Positions 1 to 8,554 are shown, counted from the stretch's first letter. The stretch is DNA of 64,000 bases from an uncultured Ruminococcus sp. (GCA_934359255.1 CAKRLG010000003.1:62001-126000); one strand, 5' to 3'. Program-made: numbers and translations. The notes: generated from the letters alone by a model not told the origin.

Positions 1-213
1 GGAACGGTAGAAAATTCAATCATCGGACGTGGATGTGAGATCAGGAAAGGTGCAGTTGTCCGTAACTGTGTGGTAAATGCAGACGCAGTGATCGGCAAAG
101 ATGTGCATGTGGAAAATATGGTCATTGACAAACATGCGAAACTGATCCACAGCAATCAGATTATTGCAGAGCCGGAAAAACCGGGTTATATCCGCAGAGG
201 AGACAAGCTGTAA
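1..213 (+). CDS. glgD: GlgD-type ADP-glucose pyrophosphorylase subunit, C-terminal end
   Basis: The window opens inside this gene; the last 70 codons are visible and end at TAA 211-213. They show the left-handed beta-helix pattern of nucleotide-sugar pyrophosphorylases (short I-G-x-G repeats such as SIIGRGCEIRKG and AVIGKDVHVENMVIDK) and a short basic tail GYIRRGDKL. This matches the end of GlgD, the non-catalytic partner of GlgC in Firmicutes glycogen synthesis. Only the tail is present, so GlgC or another hexapeptide-repeat protein is not excluded. The gene is followed by a hairpin, so it probably ends its operon. Confidence 0.7.
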   Translation, partial: GTVENSIIGRGCEIRKGAVVRNCVVNADAVIGKDVHVENMVIDKHAKLIHSNQIIAEPEKPGYIRRGDKL

Positions 214-310
214 GAACAGACAGGATCTTGGATTAAAATCCCCAATGATTTATTGACCACGTAAATAATCGTATCTCTGTGGGAAAGTGACAAAGATGCA
301 TGCGAAAAGC

Positions 311-366
311 GGAAGCTCTTTAGCTACTGAACGATCGGTAGAAAAAGAGCTTCTGTTACTTATTTT
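311..366 (+). terminator. Rho-independent terminator after glgD
   Basis: A perfect 10-bp stem (312-321 with 344-353, GAAGCTCTTT/AAAGAGCTTC) is followed by a T-rich stretch. It separates glgD from the MATE gene. Confidence 0.7.
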
Positions 367-448
367 ATTCCGATTATTTTCCGGAAGTGTTTGAATTTTG
401 AATTTATGAAAATTCCGAGAGTATATGAGAAAGAAAAGGAGTGAGTAG

Positions 449-1834
449 ATGGAAGGACACTCGGTATCCGGCGAAAGCCGGAAAAACGGATGGGTGGAAC
501 AGAAACAGGAATTGACGAAAGTATTGAAAATCGCATGGCCGGCAGTCTTTGAGTCTTTTTTTATCTCACTGGCGGGCATGATCGATGTCTATATGGTCAG
601 TGGACTCGGTTCGGAAGCAGTGGCTTCGGTGGGACTGACGACACAGCCAAAATTCCTCGGACTGTCTTTATTTTTTGCAATGAACGTGGCGATTGCTGCG
701 ATCGTTGCCAGACGAACAGGAGAAAAAGACAAAAGAAGAGCAAATGAAACACTGGCAGAGGCAATCCTTCTTACGGTTCTCTTCGGCGCGGTCATCACGG
801 TTGCCTGTGTGAGTCTGGCAGGATGGCTGATGGAAAAATGTGGCTCCGCACCGGATACCCATGCCGGAGCGGTGATTTACTTTCAGATTATTATGGGTGG
901 GATGATCTTTAATATCATATCCATGGTGATCAATGCTGCACAGAGAGGGGCAGGAAACACCAAAATCGCGATGTATACCAACACCATATCCAGTATCGTC
1001 AATATTATTGGAAATTATCTTTTGATCGGTGGTCATCTTGGATTCCCTAAACTGGGGATCCGCGGAGCAGCACTGGCGACGGTGCTTGGGACGGTTGTGG
1101 GGTGTACGATCAGTGTAATGTCACTGTTTCGGAAGGATTCCTTCCTCAGTATCCCGTATATTATAAAAGAAGGGCTGTGGAAACGGTTCGAATCGGTAAA
1201 AATTATCTTGAAACTTTCAAGCAGTACATTCGTGGAGCAGATTCTGATGCGTATTGGTTTTATGTCAACCGCTGTGATGGCAGCTGACATGGGTACGGCG
1301 GCGATGGCGGCACATCAGGTGGGAATGAATGCACTGAGTTTGTCGTTCTCTTTCGGTGATGGTATGCAGGCTGCAGCCGTGGCACTGATCGGGCAGAGTC
1401 TTGGAAGCAAAGAACCGCAGGAGGCGAAGCGACACGGGATGACCTGCGAAAAAGTGGCACTTGTGATGGCTGTTTTTATGTCCCTGTTTTATCTGTTCTG
1501 CGGAAAGTGGCTGTTCGGACTGTTCTTTGCAGAAGCTCATATCGTGGAGATCGGTGTGAGAATCAGCCGGATCCTGATAGTGATCGTGCTGTTCCAGATC
1601 TGTCAGGTGGTATTCACCGGAGCACTGCGCGGTGCGGGTGATGTGGTGTATACCATGATCAGTTCTACCATCAGCGTTACCTTTGTGAGAACGGCTGTTT
1701 CGTATATATGCTGCTATATTGTCGGCTGGGGAATCTACGGAATCTGGATGGGTATCGTAGCGGATCAGTTCTGCCGCCTGATGCTAAGCGGCATACGATT
1801 CCAGAGCGGAAAATGGATGAAAATCAAAATCTAG
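449..1834 (+). CDS. MATE family multidrug/cation antiporter
   Basis: A 461-residue membrane protein of normal length for the MATE family. The profile is about twelve hydrophobic segments in two related halves; the first helix carries WPAVFESFFISLAGMIDVYMV and the second half the mirrored SSSTFVEQILMRIGFM. MATE proteins export drugs or metabolites in exchange for H+ or Na+. The start at 449 is set by AAAAGGAG about seven bases upstream. The gene stands alone between two terminators, so its context says nothing about substrate. It is one of three MATE genes in the window (also near 14.5 and 23.1 kb), and the three are not close copies of each other. Confidence 0.9.
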   Translation: MEGHSVSGESRKNGWVEQKQELTKVLKIAWPAVFESFFISLAGMIDVYMVSGLGSEAVASVGLTTQPKFLGLSLFFAMNVAIAAIVARRTGEKDKRRANETLAEAILLTVLFGAVITVACVSLAGWLMEKCGSAPDTHAGAVIYFQIIMGGMIFNIISMVINAAQRGAGNTKIAMYTNTISSIVNIIGNYLLIGGHLGFPKLGIRGAALATVLGTVVGCTISVMSLFRKDSFLSIPYIIKEGLWKRFESVKIILKLSSSTFVEQILMRIGFMSTAVMAADMGTAAMAAHQVGMNALSLSFSFGDGMQAAAVALIGQSLGSKEPQEAKRHGMTCEKVALVMAVFMSLFYLFCGKWLFGLFFAEAHIVEIGVRISRILIVIVLFQICQVVFTGALRGAGDVVYTMISSTISVTFVRTAVSYICCYIVGWGIYGIWMGIVADQFCRLMLSGIRFQSGKWMKIKI

Positions 1835-1876
1835 CCTGTTTATAAAAATTTTATGGTGCCTGACACCGTTTTCCTC

Positions 1877-1905
1877 TTGACGAACAGAGGAAACTGCGTT
1901 ATGTT
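1877..1905 (+). promoter_or_regulatory. Sigma-A-type promoter of metK leader
   Basis: TTGACG (1877-1882), a 17-base spacer and TATGTT (1900-1905). This places the transcript start near 1912, just before the SAM riboswitch. Confidence 0.65.
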
Positions 1906-1933
1906 ATTAGACGTAAATTGTATAAAAAGCTTT

Positions 1934-2081
1934 TCTCTTATTCAGAGTGATGGAGATACATAGGATCTGTGAAGTCACGGCAACCCCGGATACGGAAGGT
2001 GCCTACCTGAGCGAGTAATCGAACAATAAGGGGATTTGATATATCGAAGTATTGAGTCCGCTTTTGGCGGGCTCATTTTTA
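1934..2081 (+). promoter_or_regulatory. SAM-I (S-box) riboswitch with expression platform
   Basis: The aptamer spans about 1934-2031. It opens with CTTATTCAGAGTGATGGAG and closes with AATAAG, giving the P1 stem. S-box core blocks are present (CACGGCAACC, GGTGCC, a following CC-TGAGCGAG), though the loop ATACATAGGATCTGTGAAG departs from the usual GGCCCGATGAAACC. A GC-rich terminator hairpin follows at 2052-2080. SAM binding should favour that terminator and shut off metK, a standard arrangement in Firmicutes. Confidence 0.88.
2052..2080 (+). terminator. Riboswitch-controlled terminator upstream of metK
   Basis: GAGTCCGC...GCGGGCTC hairpin (one G-T pair) followed directly by TTTTT. It is the off-state hairpin of the S-box leader. 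Confidence 0.8.
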
Positions 2082-2182
2082 GATTATACGTTGGAAAGAA
2101 AATGTGATATGACATGATCTTGCACGATAAACCCGGGAGAAAAGCACCCAGGGGTAAAACCCAGAGAAAAAGGAGAATGAGA

Positions 2183-3370
2183 ATGGAAAAACGTTTATTT
2201 ACTTCCGAATCTGTAACCGAAGGCCATCCGGACAAAATCTGTGATCAGATTTCCGATGCAGTCCTGGACGCACTGATGGAACAGGATCCGATGAGCCGTG
2301 TAGCCTGCGAGACAGCTATTACCACCGGTCTGGTACTGGTTATGGGTGAGATCACAACAAAGGGATATGTGGATATCCAGAAAATCGTAAGAGATACCGT
2401 TCGTGAAATCGGGTATGACAGAGGAAAATACGGTTTTGATGCGGAGAACTGTGGTGTGATCACAGCCATCGACGAGCAGTCTACCGATATCGCTATGGGT
2501 GTCGACAAAGCGCTGGAAGCAAAGGAACATAAAATGTCTGACGAAGAGATCGATGCCATCGGTGCAGGAGATCAGGGTATGATGTTTGGTTTTGCGACCA
2601 ACGAGACAGAAGAATATATGCCGCTGGCTATCTCTCTGGCACACAAACTGACCAGACAGCTGACAAAGGTAAGAAAAGACGGCACACTGGGTTATCTGAG
2701 ACCGGACGGAAAATCTCAGGTAACTGTAGAATACGATGATAACGGAAAAGCATACCGTCTGGATGCAGTCGTACTGTCCACACAGCATGATCCGGATGTA
2801 ACACAGGAACAGATCCACGAAGATATCAAAAAATATGTCTTTGATGAGGTTCTTCCGGCAGAGATGGTAGATGCAGATACCAAATTCTTTGTAAATCCGA
2901 CCGGAAGATTCGTAATCGGCGGACCAAACGGTGACAGTGGTCTGACAGGAAGAAAAATCATCGTAGATACTTACGGTGGATATGGTCGTCACGGTGGCGG
3001 AGCTTTCTCCGGAAAAGACTGCACCAAAGTTGACCGTTCCGCGGCTTACGCAGCACGTTATGTTGCAAAAAATATCGTAGCAGCAGGTCTGGCTGACCAG
3101 TGTGAGATCCAGCTGTCTTATGCGATCGGTGTGGCACATCCGACTTCCATCAACGTAGATACCGCAGGAACCGGTAAAGTGAGCGATGAAAAACTGGTAG
3201 AGATCATCCGTGAAAACTTCGATCTGAGACCGGCAGGAATCATCAAGATGCTGGATCTGAGAAGACCGATCTACAAACAGACAGCAGCTTACGGACATTT
3301 CGGAAGAAACGATCTGGATCTGCCGTGGGAAAAACTGGATAAAGTAGATGTTCTGAAAAAATATCTGTAA
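2183..3370 (+). CDS. metK: S-adenosylmethionine synthetase
   Basis: Makes S-adenosylmethionine from methionine and ATP in the cytoplasm. The 395-residue protein has the family's usual length. Visible signatures are [17 protein letters not shown] near the N-terminus (active-site His15, Asp17), the hexapeptide GAGDQG around residue 117 and the phosphate-binding GGGAFSGKD around residue 260. The frame stays open upstream to 2114, but the start is taken as ATG 2183: AAGGAG lies seven bases upstream and the mature family begins [14 protein letters not shown]. An S-box riboswitch in the leader indicates feedback by the gene's own product. A strong terminator follows. Confidence 0.97.
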   Translation: MEKRLFTSESVTEGHPDKICDQISDAVLDALMEQDPMSRVACETAITTGLVLVMGEITTKGYVDIQKIVRDTVREIGYDRGKYGFDAENCGVITAIDEQSTDIAMGVDKALEAKEHKMSDEEIDAIGAGDQGMMFGFATNETEEYMPLAISLAHKLTRQLTKVRKDGTLGYLRPDGKSQVTVEYDDNGKAYRLDAVVLSTQHDPDVTQEQIHEDIKKYVFDEVLPAEMVDADTKFFVNPTGRFVIGGPNGDSGLTGRKIIVDTYGGYGRHGGGAFSGKDCTKVDRSAAYAARYVAKNIVAAGLADQCEIQLSYAIGVAHPTSINVDTAGTGKVSDEKLVEIIRENFDLRPAGIIKMLDLRRPIYKQTAAYGHFGRNDLDLPWEKLDKVDVLKKYL

Positions 3371-3416
3371 GATATTATCACACAGAGTAAAGATACAATA
3401 TAAAGATTGAGAGTAA

Positions 3417-3461
3417 CGAAATTGCCGCAGGAATTTTAACTTCCTGCGGCAGTTTCGTTTT
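3417..3461 (+). terminator. Rho-independent terminator after metK
   Basis: A 12-bp perfect stem, CTGCCGCAGGAA-type (about 3422-3433 with 3440-3452), is followed by TTTCGTTTT. Confidence 0.9.
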
Positions 3462-3838
3462 ACTTGCATTGTATAACAATAATTAGAAAAGGGAGGGCCG
3501 GGGTTTTTGTACCCCGGCAGTATGAAAAAGTGTTTTGGCAGCTGGTGCAAACAGCTGCACGAATCTATATAAAAGGTAATTGTTTTTTGTCGAGGTCCGA
3601 CAGTCACAGGGTTTGTAAAATATTCCGGCAACGATGTTCCGTCTTTGTTACCGGCTCTGGCTGTCATCATCTGCATCCGCCGTCCTCTTTGTTTTGATAC
3701 TGTAAGTATACATGGAGTTTGTGTCCATTTTATGGAAATGAGATAAAGGATTTCTAAACTCTTTTAAGAAATATTTAAAATATCTGGAAGAGTTTCCGGT
3801 GGTCTGGTAAGATAGATGGGAGTGAAAAGAAAGAGAGA
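3462..3838 (+). other. Gene-free stretch with three consecutive perfect hairpins
   Basis: No convincing gene lies between metK and the guanylate-kinase-like gene; a TTG-started 77-codon frame at 3464-3697 has no ribosome site and no recognisable content. Three perfect small hairpins are seen: 3497-3518 (GCCGGGG/CCCCGGC), 3538-3558 (GCAGCTG/CAGCTGC) and 3588-3602 (TGTCG/CGACA). No terminator-type T-run follows them directly, so a structured leader or small RNA is possible but unproven. Confidence 0.35.
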
Positions 3839-4429
3839 ATGCTGATTATGGGCAAATTGTTTTATATTATGGGAAAGAGCGCATCGGGAAAAGATACGAT
3901 CTATCAGCGCCTTTTAAGAAATCCGGAGTTTTCTCTGGAACGGCTGGTGATCTACACCACCCGCCCGATCCGGGACGGGGAACTGGATGGCAGGGAGTAC
4001 CATTTTGTGACGGAAGAGGATTTTCAGAAACTGAAAGCAGAGGGAAAGATTATCGAAGACCGGGGATATGAGACGGTTTACGGGCTGTGGCGGTATTTTA
4101 CAGCGGATAATATGAATCTGGGAGAGAAAAACTATCTGGGAATCGGAACACTGGAATCCTATGAAAAATTAAAGGCATATTATGGAGAGGAAAAGATCCG
4201 TCCCATTTATATAGAAGTGGAAGACGGAGAACGCCTGAAGCGGGCAATCGCGAGAGAAGAAACCCAGGAAGTACCGAAATACGAAGAAATGTGCCGGAGA
4301 TTCCTGGCGGATGCTCAGGATTTCAGCGAGGAAAAGATCCGGCAGGCAGGAATTGCCCGTCGATTTTCCAATATGGACGGGGCCGGAGGCTACTCTGAGA
4401 TTGAAAAGTATTTAAGGAGTGTGCTATAA
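3839..4429 (+). CDS. Guanylate kinase-like protein
   Basis: A 196-residue P-loop kinase of the GMP kinase fold. The nucleotide loop is GKSASGKDT near residue 13, and the GMP-binding signature YTTRPIRDGELDGREYHFV follows. The usual ANYYGT-type segment is replaced by ETVYGLWRYF, so it may be a paralogue rather than the essential Gmk; no second gmk is visible here to compare. ATG 3839 is used; ATG 3848 is an alternative and neither has a strong ribosome site. It precedes holB, in the place tmk often takes in the Firmicutes holB-ricT cluster, which makes a nucleoside-monophosphate kinase role reasonable. Confidence 0.75.
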   Translation: MLIMGKLFYIMGKSASGKDTIYQRLLRNPEFSLERLVIYTTRPIRDGELDGREYHFVTEEDFQKLKAEGKIIEDRGYETVYGLWRYFTADNMNLGEKNYLGIGTLESYEKLKAYYGEEKIRPIYIEVEDGERLKRAIAREETQEVPKYEEMCRRFLADAQDFSEEKIRQAGIARRFSNMDGAGGYSEIEKYLRSVL

Positions 4430-4570
4430 TAATGATATTCCGCAGACAGAGTACAATATAAATATAGTATTCTTTTATGCAAAGATGTTGTGAAAAAAGC
4501 AGCTGTGGAAACCTGTGGTGAGAAAACCAGAGATTACCACAGAAAACAAAAGAACACAGGAGGTGATTGT

Positions 4571-5560
4571 ATGGCAGGATTTCATGAGATTATCGGACAT
4601 GATGATGTTGTAAATCATTTACAGAATGCCATTCAGATGGGAAAAGTTTCACATGCGTATATTTTTAACGGTGAAGTAGGAGCAGGAAAGAAGATGCTGG
4701 CTTCTGCATTTGCCATGGCACTGCAGTGTGAAAAGCGTGGAACAGATCCATGTATGGAATGTGACTCCTGTAAGAGAGCGTTAAGCAAAAATCACCCGGA
4801 TATTATTACGATCACACATGAGAAACCGAATTCTATCGGTATCGAGGATATTCGTATCCAGCTGATTGATGATGTATCCATCAAACCTTACACAGGTCCT
4901 TATAAAATCTATATTCTGAACGAAGCGGAAAAATTGACGCTGCAGGCGCAGAATGCATTGTTAAAGACCATCGAGGAGCCACCGGCTTATGCGGTGATCC
5001 TGCTTTTGACCAGCAATGCGGATTCGCTGCTTCCTACGATTTCTTCCCGGTGCGTGACTTTGAATCTGCGTCCGGTGAAAGAGAGTGATGTGAAAGAATA
5101 TCTGATGGAGCATATGCATCTGCCGGATTATCAGGCGCAGATCGACGCGGCATTTGCCCAGGGAAATATCGGGAAAGCAAAACAGATCGCAGAATCTACG
5201 GAATTTGCCGAGATGGCGGAGAGAGCTTTCCGACTTCTCAGAAAGAGCAATGAGTTGGAGCTGTACGAACTGGTGGAGATGATCAAAGAGCTGACAGCGG
5301 AAAAACAGAATATTTACGATTATCTGGATCTGTTTACCATGTGGTTTCGGGATGTACTGTTGTTTAAGGCGACAAAAGAAGTAGATGGTCTGATATTTAA
5401 AGACCAGTATAATTATATTAAAGAGAGGGCAAAGAAAAGTTCCTATGAGGGTATTGAAAATATCATCGATGCCATCGGCAAGGCCAGAGAGCGTCTGCAT
5501 TCCAATGTAAACTTTGATCTGGTTATGGAACTGCTCTTCATGACAATCAGGGAGAACTAG
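4571..5560 (+). CDS. holB: DNA polymerase III delta' subunit
   Basis: A clamp-loader AAA+ subunit, 329 residues. Visible features are the P-loop GEVGAGKK (residues 34-41), a zinc-type cysteine set (Cys53, 61, 64, 67 in CEKRGTDPCMECDSC), ALLKTIEEPP and the sensor segment LLLTSNADSLLPTISSRC. The frame runs open back to 4490, but ATG 4571 is chosen because AGGAGGTGAT sits seven bases upstream. The stop at 5560 is one base from the ricT start, so the two are probably translationally coupled. The order holB-ricT-trmN6-rsmI is conserved in Firmicutes and supports the call. Confidence 0.93.
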   Translation: MAGFHEIIGHDDVVNHLQNAIQMGKVSHAYIFNGEVGAGKKMLASAFAMALQCEKRGTDPCMECDSCKRALSKNHPDIITITHEKPNSIGIEDIRIQLIDDVSIKPYTGPYKIYILNEAEKLTLQAQNALLKTIEEPPAYAVILLLTSNADSLLPTISSRCVTLNLRPVKESDVKEYLMEHMHLPDYQAQIDAAFAQGNIGKAKQIAESTEFAEMAERAFRLLRKSNELELYELVEMIKELTAEKQNIYDYLDLFTMWFRDVLLFKATKEVDGLIFKDQYNYIKERAKKSSYEGIENIIDAIGKARERLHSNVNFDLVMELLFMTIREN

Positions 5561-5561
5561 A

Positions 5562-6443
5562 ATGGTAAAAATTATCGGTGTCCGGTTTCGGAATGTAGGA
5601 AAGATTTATTATTTTAATCCGAAGAGTTTTCAGATGAAACCGGGAGATCATGTAATCGTGGAGACAGCCCGCGGTGTGGAATATGGCACGGTGGTACTGG
5701 GTCCGAAAGAAGTAGACGACAGGCAGGTGGTACAGCCTTTAAAAGATGTGATCCGCATGGCCACACAGAAGGATGATGCCAAAGAAGAAAGTAATCGTAA
5801 GAAAGAGAAAGAAGCATATCAGGTCTGTGTCAAAAAAATCCGTGCGCATCAGCTGGAAATGAAACTGATCGATGTGGAGTATACGTTTGATAATAACAAG
5901 ATCCTGTTTTATTTTACCGCAGACGGAAGAATCGATTTCCGTGAGCTGGTAAAGGATCTGGCAGCGATCTTTAAGACACGTATCGAACTGCGTCAGATCG
6001 GTGTGAGAGACGAGACGAAGATTCTCGGAGGTATTGGTATCTGCGGTCGCCCGCTGTGCTGCCATACCTACCTGTCGGAATTTGCTCCGGTATCGATCAA
6101 GATGGCCAAAGAGCAGAACCTGTCACTGAATCCGACCAAGATCTCCGGTGTCTGCGGCCGTCTGATGTGCTGTCTGAAAAATGAGCAGGAGACGTATGAG
6201 TACCTGAACAAACAGCTGCCGAATCTCGGGGATCAGGTAATGACACCGGAAGGCATCAAAGGTGAGGTACAGAGTGTCAATGTACTTCGTCAGCTGGTAA
6301 AAGTGATCATGGATGTCAACGATGAGAAAGAGATCCGTGAGTATAAAGTAGAAGAGTTAAAATTCCGTTCTAGAGGATGCTGCCGGAAAGAGAAGATGAA
6401 GCTTTCCAAAGAAGAGCAGAAGATGATGAAGGAACTGGAATAA
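5562..6443 (+). CDS. ricT: RicT (YaaT) PSP1-domain regulator of RNase Y
   Basis: A 293-residue PSP1 protein. The N-terminal part has the family pattern FNPKSFQMKPGDHVIVETARG; two cysteine motifs, CGRPLCC (around residue 165) and CGRLMCC (around 200), are typical Fe-S ligands of the RicAFT complex. In Bacillus subtilis RicT acts with RicA and RicF in RNase Y-dependent mRNA maturation and in sporulation and competence; that role is inferred here from family membership. It lies immediately after holB and sixteen bases before trmN6. RicA and RicF partners are not in the window. Confidence 0.9.
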   Translation: MVKIIGVRFRNVGKIYYFNPKSFQMKPGDHVIVETARGVEYGTVVLGPKEVDDRQVVQPLKDVIRMATQKDDAKEESNRKKEKEAYQVCVKKIRAHQLEMKLIDVEYTFDNNKILFYFTADGRIDFRELVKDLAAIFKTRIELRQIGVRDETKILGGIGICGRPLCCHTYLSEFAPVSIKMAKEQNLSLNPTKISGVCGRLMCCLKNEQETYEYLNKQLPNLGDQVMTPEGIKGEVQSVNVLRQLVKVIMDVNDEKEIREYKVEELKFRSRGCCRKEKMKLSKEEQKMMKELE

Positions 6444-6458
6444 TGACAGGAGAAAAAG

Positions 6459-7199
6459 ATGAATATCCCATTGAAGGAAAATGAGCGTTTGGATGATCTG
6501 CAAAATGGTTACCATATTATCCAGAATACCAGGGATTTCTGTTATGGTATCGATGCGGTGCTGCTGTCTGACTTTGCCAGGGTGAAGAAAGGGGAACAGG
6601 CGTTGGATCTGGGAACCGGAACAGGAATTATCCCTATTCTGTTAAAAGCAAAGACGCAGGGAGAGCATTTTACCGGTCTGGAGATTCAGGAACAGAGTGC
6701 CGAGATGGCAGGGCGCAGTGTGGCGTATAATCATCTGGAGGATGCGATTACCATCAGGACGGGAGATATCAAAGAAGCCACTGCCATCTTTGGCAGGGCT
6801 TCTTTTTCGGTCGTCACCTGCAATCCTCCGTATATGCATGGAAATCACGGTCTGACCAATCCTCATCTGCCCAAGGCAATTGCACGACATGAGGTTCTGT
6901 GTACGTTGGAGGATGTGATCTCTCAGACGGCACAGCTGTTAAAGCCACGGGGGCGATTCTATATGGTGCATCGACCGTTTCGTCTGGCAGAGATCATGGG
7001 ACTGATGATGCAATACAAACTGGAACCGAAGCGGATGCGTCTGGTGTATCCGTATGTGGACCGGGAGCCGAACATGGTTCTGATCGAAGGGCTTCTGGGA
7101 GGTAATTCCAGGATCACGGTGGAAAAACCGCTGATCGTATATGAAAAGCCGGGCGTGTATACACAGGAGATCCGGGAAATCTACGGGGATGGAAGATAG
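6459..7199 (+). CDS. trmN6: tRNA1(Val) adenine-N6 methyltransferase family protein
   Basis: A Rossmann-fold SAM-dependent methyltransferase of 246 residues. The SAM-binding motif I is DLGTGTG (residues 50-56) and the amino-group methylation motif NPPY is at 122-125, as in YfiC/TrmN6, which modifies adenine 37 of tRNA1(Val). The neighbourhood (holB, ricT before it; rsmI after it) matches the place of yabB in Bacillus. The substrate is known only for the enterobacterial relatives, so tRNA specificity is inferred. The ribosome site is CAGGAGAAAAAG before ATG 6459. Confidence 0.85.
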   Translation: MNIPLKENERLDDLQNGYHIIQNTRDFCYGIDAVLLSDFARVKKGEQALDLGTGTGIIPILLKAKTQGEHFTGLEIQEQSAEMAGRSVAYNHLEDAITIRTGDIKEATAIFGRASFSVVTCNPPYMHGNHGLTNPHLPKAIARHEVLCTLEDVISQTAQLLKPRGRFYMVHRPFRLAEIMGLMMQYKLEPKRMRLVYPYVDREPNMVLIEGLLGGNSRITVEKPLIVYEKPGVYTQEIREIYGDGR

Positions 7200-7214
7200 G
7201 AGAATACCGATACT

Positions 7215-8054
7215 ATGGCAGGAAAATTGTATTTGTGTGCGACACCGATCGGGAATCTGGAAGATATTACCTTTCGTGTGATCCGGACGTTAAAAGAAGT
7301 AGATCTGATCGCGGCGGAGGATACGAGAAACAGTATCAAACTGTTGAATCATTTTGAGATTTCAACGCCGATGACCAGTTATCATGAGTATAACAAGATT
7401 GACAAAGGACATTACCTGGTCGGGCTGATGCAGCAGGGACAGCAGATCGCCCTGATCACGGATGCAGGGACACCGGGTATCTCGGATCCGGGAGAGGAAC
7501 TGGTGGCGATGTGCCATGAGGCAGGAATCCCGGTGACTTCTCTTCCGGGACCGGCGGCGTGTATCACGGCGCTTACGATCTCCGGGTTATCGACGAGGCG
7601 GTTTGCGTTTGAGGCGTTTTTGCCGACGGATAAGAAGGAGAAGCAGGCGATTCTGGAGGAGCTGAAGGAAGAGACGAGAACGACGATTCTTTATGAGGCA
7701 CCGCACCGGCTGGTGCGGACGCTGGAAGAGTTGGTGGCGGCACTTGGGAACCGGAGAGTGACGATCTGCAGGGAGCTTACGAAGAAGCATGAGACGGCGT
7801 TTCTTACAACGCTGGAGGATGCACTGGAGCATTACCGGCAGGAGGATCCCCGGGGAGAATGTGTGATCGTGATGGAAGGCAGAAGCCGGAGAGAGATGAT
7901 TGAGGAGAAGCAGCGGGCATGGGAAGAGATGTCGCTGGAGGAACACATGAAGATCTATGAGGATCAGGGGATCGGACGGAAGGACGCTATGAAGATGGTG
8001 GCGAAGGACCGGGGGATTTCCAAACGGGATGTGTATCAGGGACTGCTGGATTAA
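7215..8054 (+). CDS. rsmI: 16S rRNA (cytidine-1402 2'-O) methyltransferase
   Basis: A tetrapyrrole-methylase-fold protein, 279 residues, that methylates the ribose of C1402 in the decoding centre of 16S rRNA. Key segments are LYLCATPIGNLEDITFR at the N-terminus, AAEDTRN, LITDAGTPGISDPG and LPGPAA. The C-terminal tail GIGRKDAMKMVAKDRGISKR is the short helical extension seen in Firmicutes RsmI. It is the last gene of the housekeeping run. No ordinary terminator follows; the large palindromic element begins about twenty bases after the stop and may supply the 3' end. Confidence 0.95.
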   Translation: MAGKLYLCATPIGNLEDITFRVIRTLKEVDLIAAEDTRNSIKLLNHFEISTPMTSYHEYNKIDKGHYLVGLMQQGQQIALITDAGTPGISDPGEELVAMCHEAGIPVTSLPGPAACITALTISGLSTRRFAFEAFLPTDKKEKQAILEELKEETRTTILYEAPHRLVRTLEELVAALGNRRVTICRELTKKHETAFLTTLEDALEHYRQEDPRGECVIVMEGRSRREMIEEKQRAWEEMSLEEHMKIYEDQGIGRKDAMKMVAKDRGISKRDVYQGLLD

Positions 8055-8061
8055 ATTAAGT

Positions 8062-8434
8062 TTTTGGCTGAGGGGACGCCCGGAGATAGAACAGCAAGGG
8101 GCGGAGGCAGCGTGCAGAGCGACTTTAAGCTATCGACTAACTACGACTCAGCCCATATTGTCAAAAAAAGCATACCACTCGCTTGTCTACGAATCCGATT
8201 GCACTAACAAAAAAGCCTCAGCGTAGCCCGCTACGCCTCCGTTTTTTTGTTAGCACACTCGAATCCGTATCCTACGCGATTGATATGCTTTTTTTGACAA
8301 TATAGGCTGTTCACGAGGGTCGGCTGACCCAAGCGAAAGTCTCCGTAAGTCGAGGATCTTAAAGCTCACTCTAAGCGGCACGCAAAATGCCTCCGCCCCT
8401 TGCTGTTCTATCTCCGGGCTGTGTTTTGGCTGAG
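8062..8434. repeat. Large palindromic element A (type 1, with a type 2 element nested in it)
   Basis: Perfect 32-base inverted arms lie at 8078-8109 and 8388-8419. Inside are conserved blocks shared with the element at 15914-16105: AACTACGACT, GGGTCGGCTGACCC, GCGAAAGTCT.CGTA and a bulge TAAGCG. The arms themselves have no similarity between the two copies. Both copies are bordered by GGGACGC on the left and GCTGT on the right. An 11-base direct repeat TTTTGGCTGAG (8062-8072 and 8424-8434) lies just outside the arms. The middle (about 8150-8310) is a second palindrome unrelated to the first. No open frame with a ribosome site is present. Confidence 0.85.
8160..8283 (+). repeat. Type 2 palindromic element nested in element A
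   Basis: The centre of element A holds the blocks CTTGTCTACGAATCCGATT, GCCTCAGCGTAGCCCGCTACG and CACACTCGAATCCGTATCC, which recur in the element at 31620-31784 in opposite orientation. The connecting stems differ between copies but stay complementary: here CTAACAAAAAA pairs with TTTTTTTGTTAG. Its apex, a GC-rich hairpin followed by seven T, resembles an intrinsic terminator. Confidence 0.8.
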
Positions 8435-8554
8435 ACTTCATTGAGATGTAAAGTTTGGCTGGAGCAGTCCCTGATAGGTGGGAAAAGGTGGATGAAAGTT
8501 GTACATGAATGAATATAGCTTAAAAATAATAATGTATTTTATTGACGTATAATA

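Noticed and set aside
1855-1875. GGTGCCTGACACC hairpin as the terminator of the first MATE gene
   Set aside because: The stem is only four base pairs with a short T run. It could be a weak terminator, but it is too marginal to annotate.
2195-3676. 493-codon open frame antisense to metK
   Set aside because: It is the mirror of a highly conserved gene, with no ribosome site and a cysteine-rich, unnatural composition.
8250-8441. Short open frames inside elements A and B, both giving a LRRLS-GSADPRE-type peptide
   Set aside because: The peptide similarity follows from the conserved DNA blocks of the elements. There are no ribosome sites, and the rest of the frames is unrelated.
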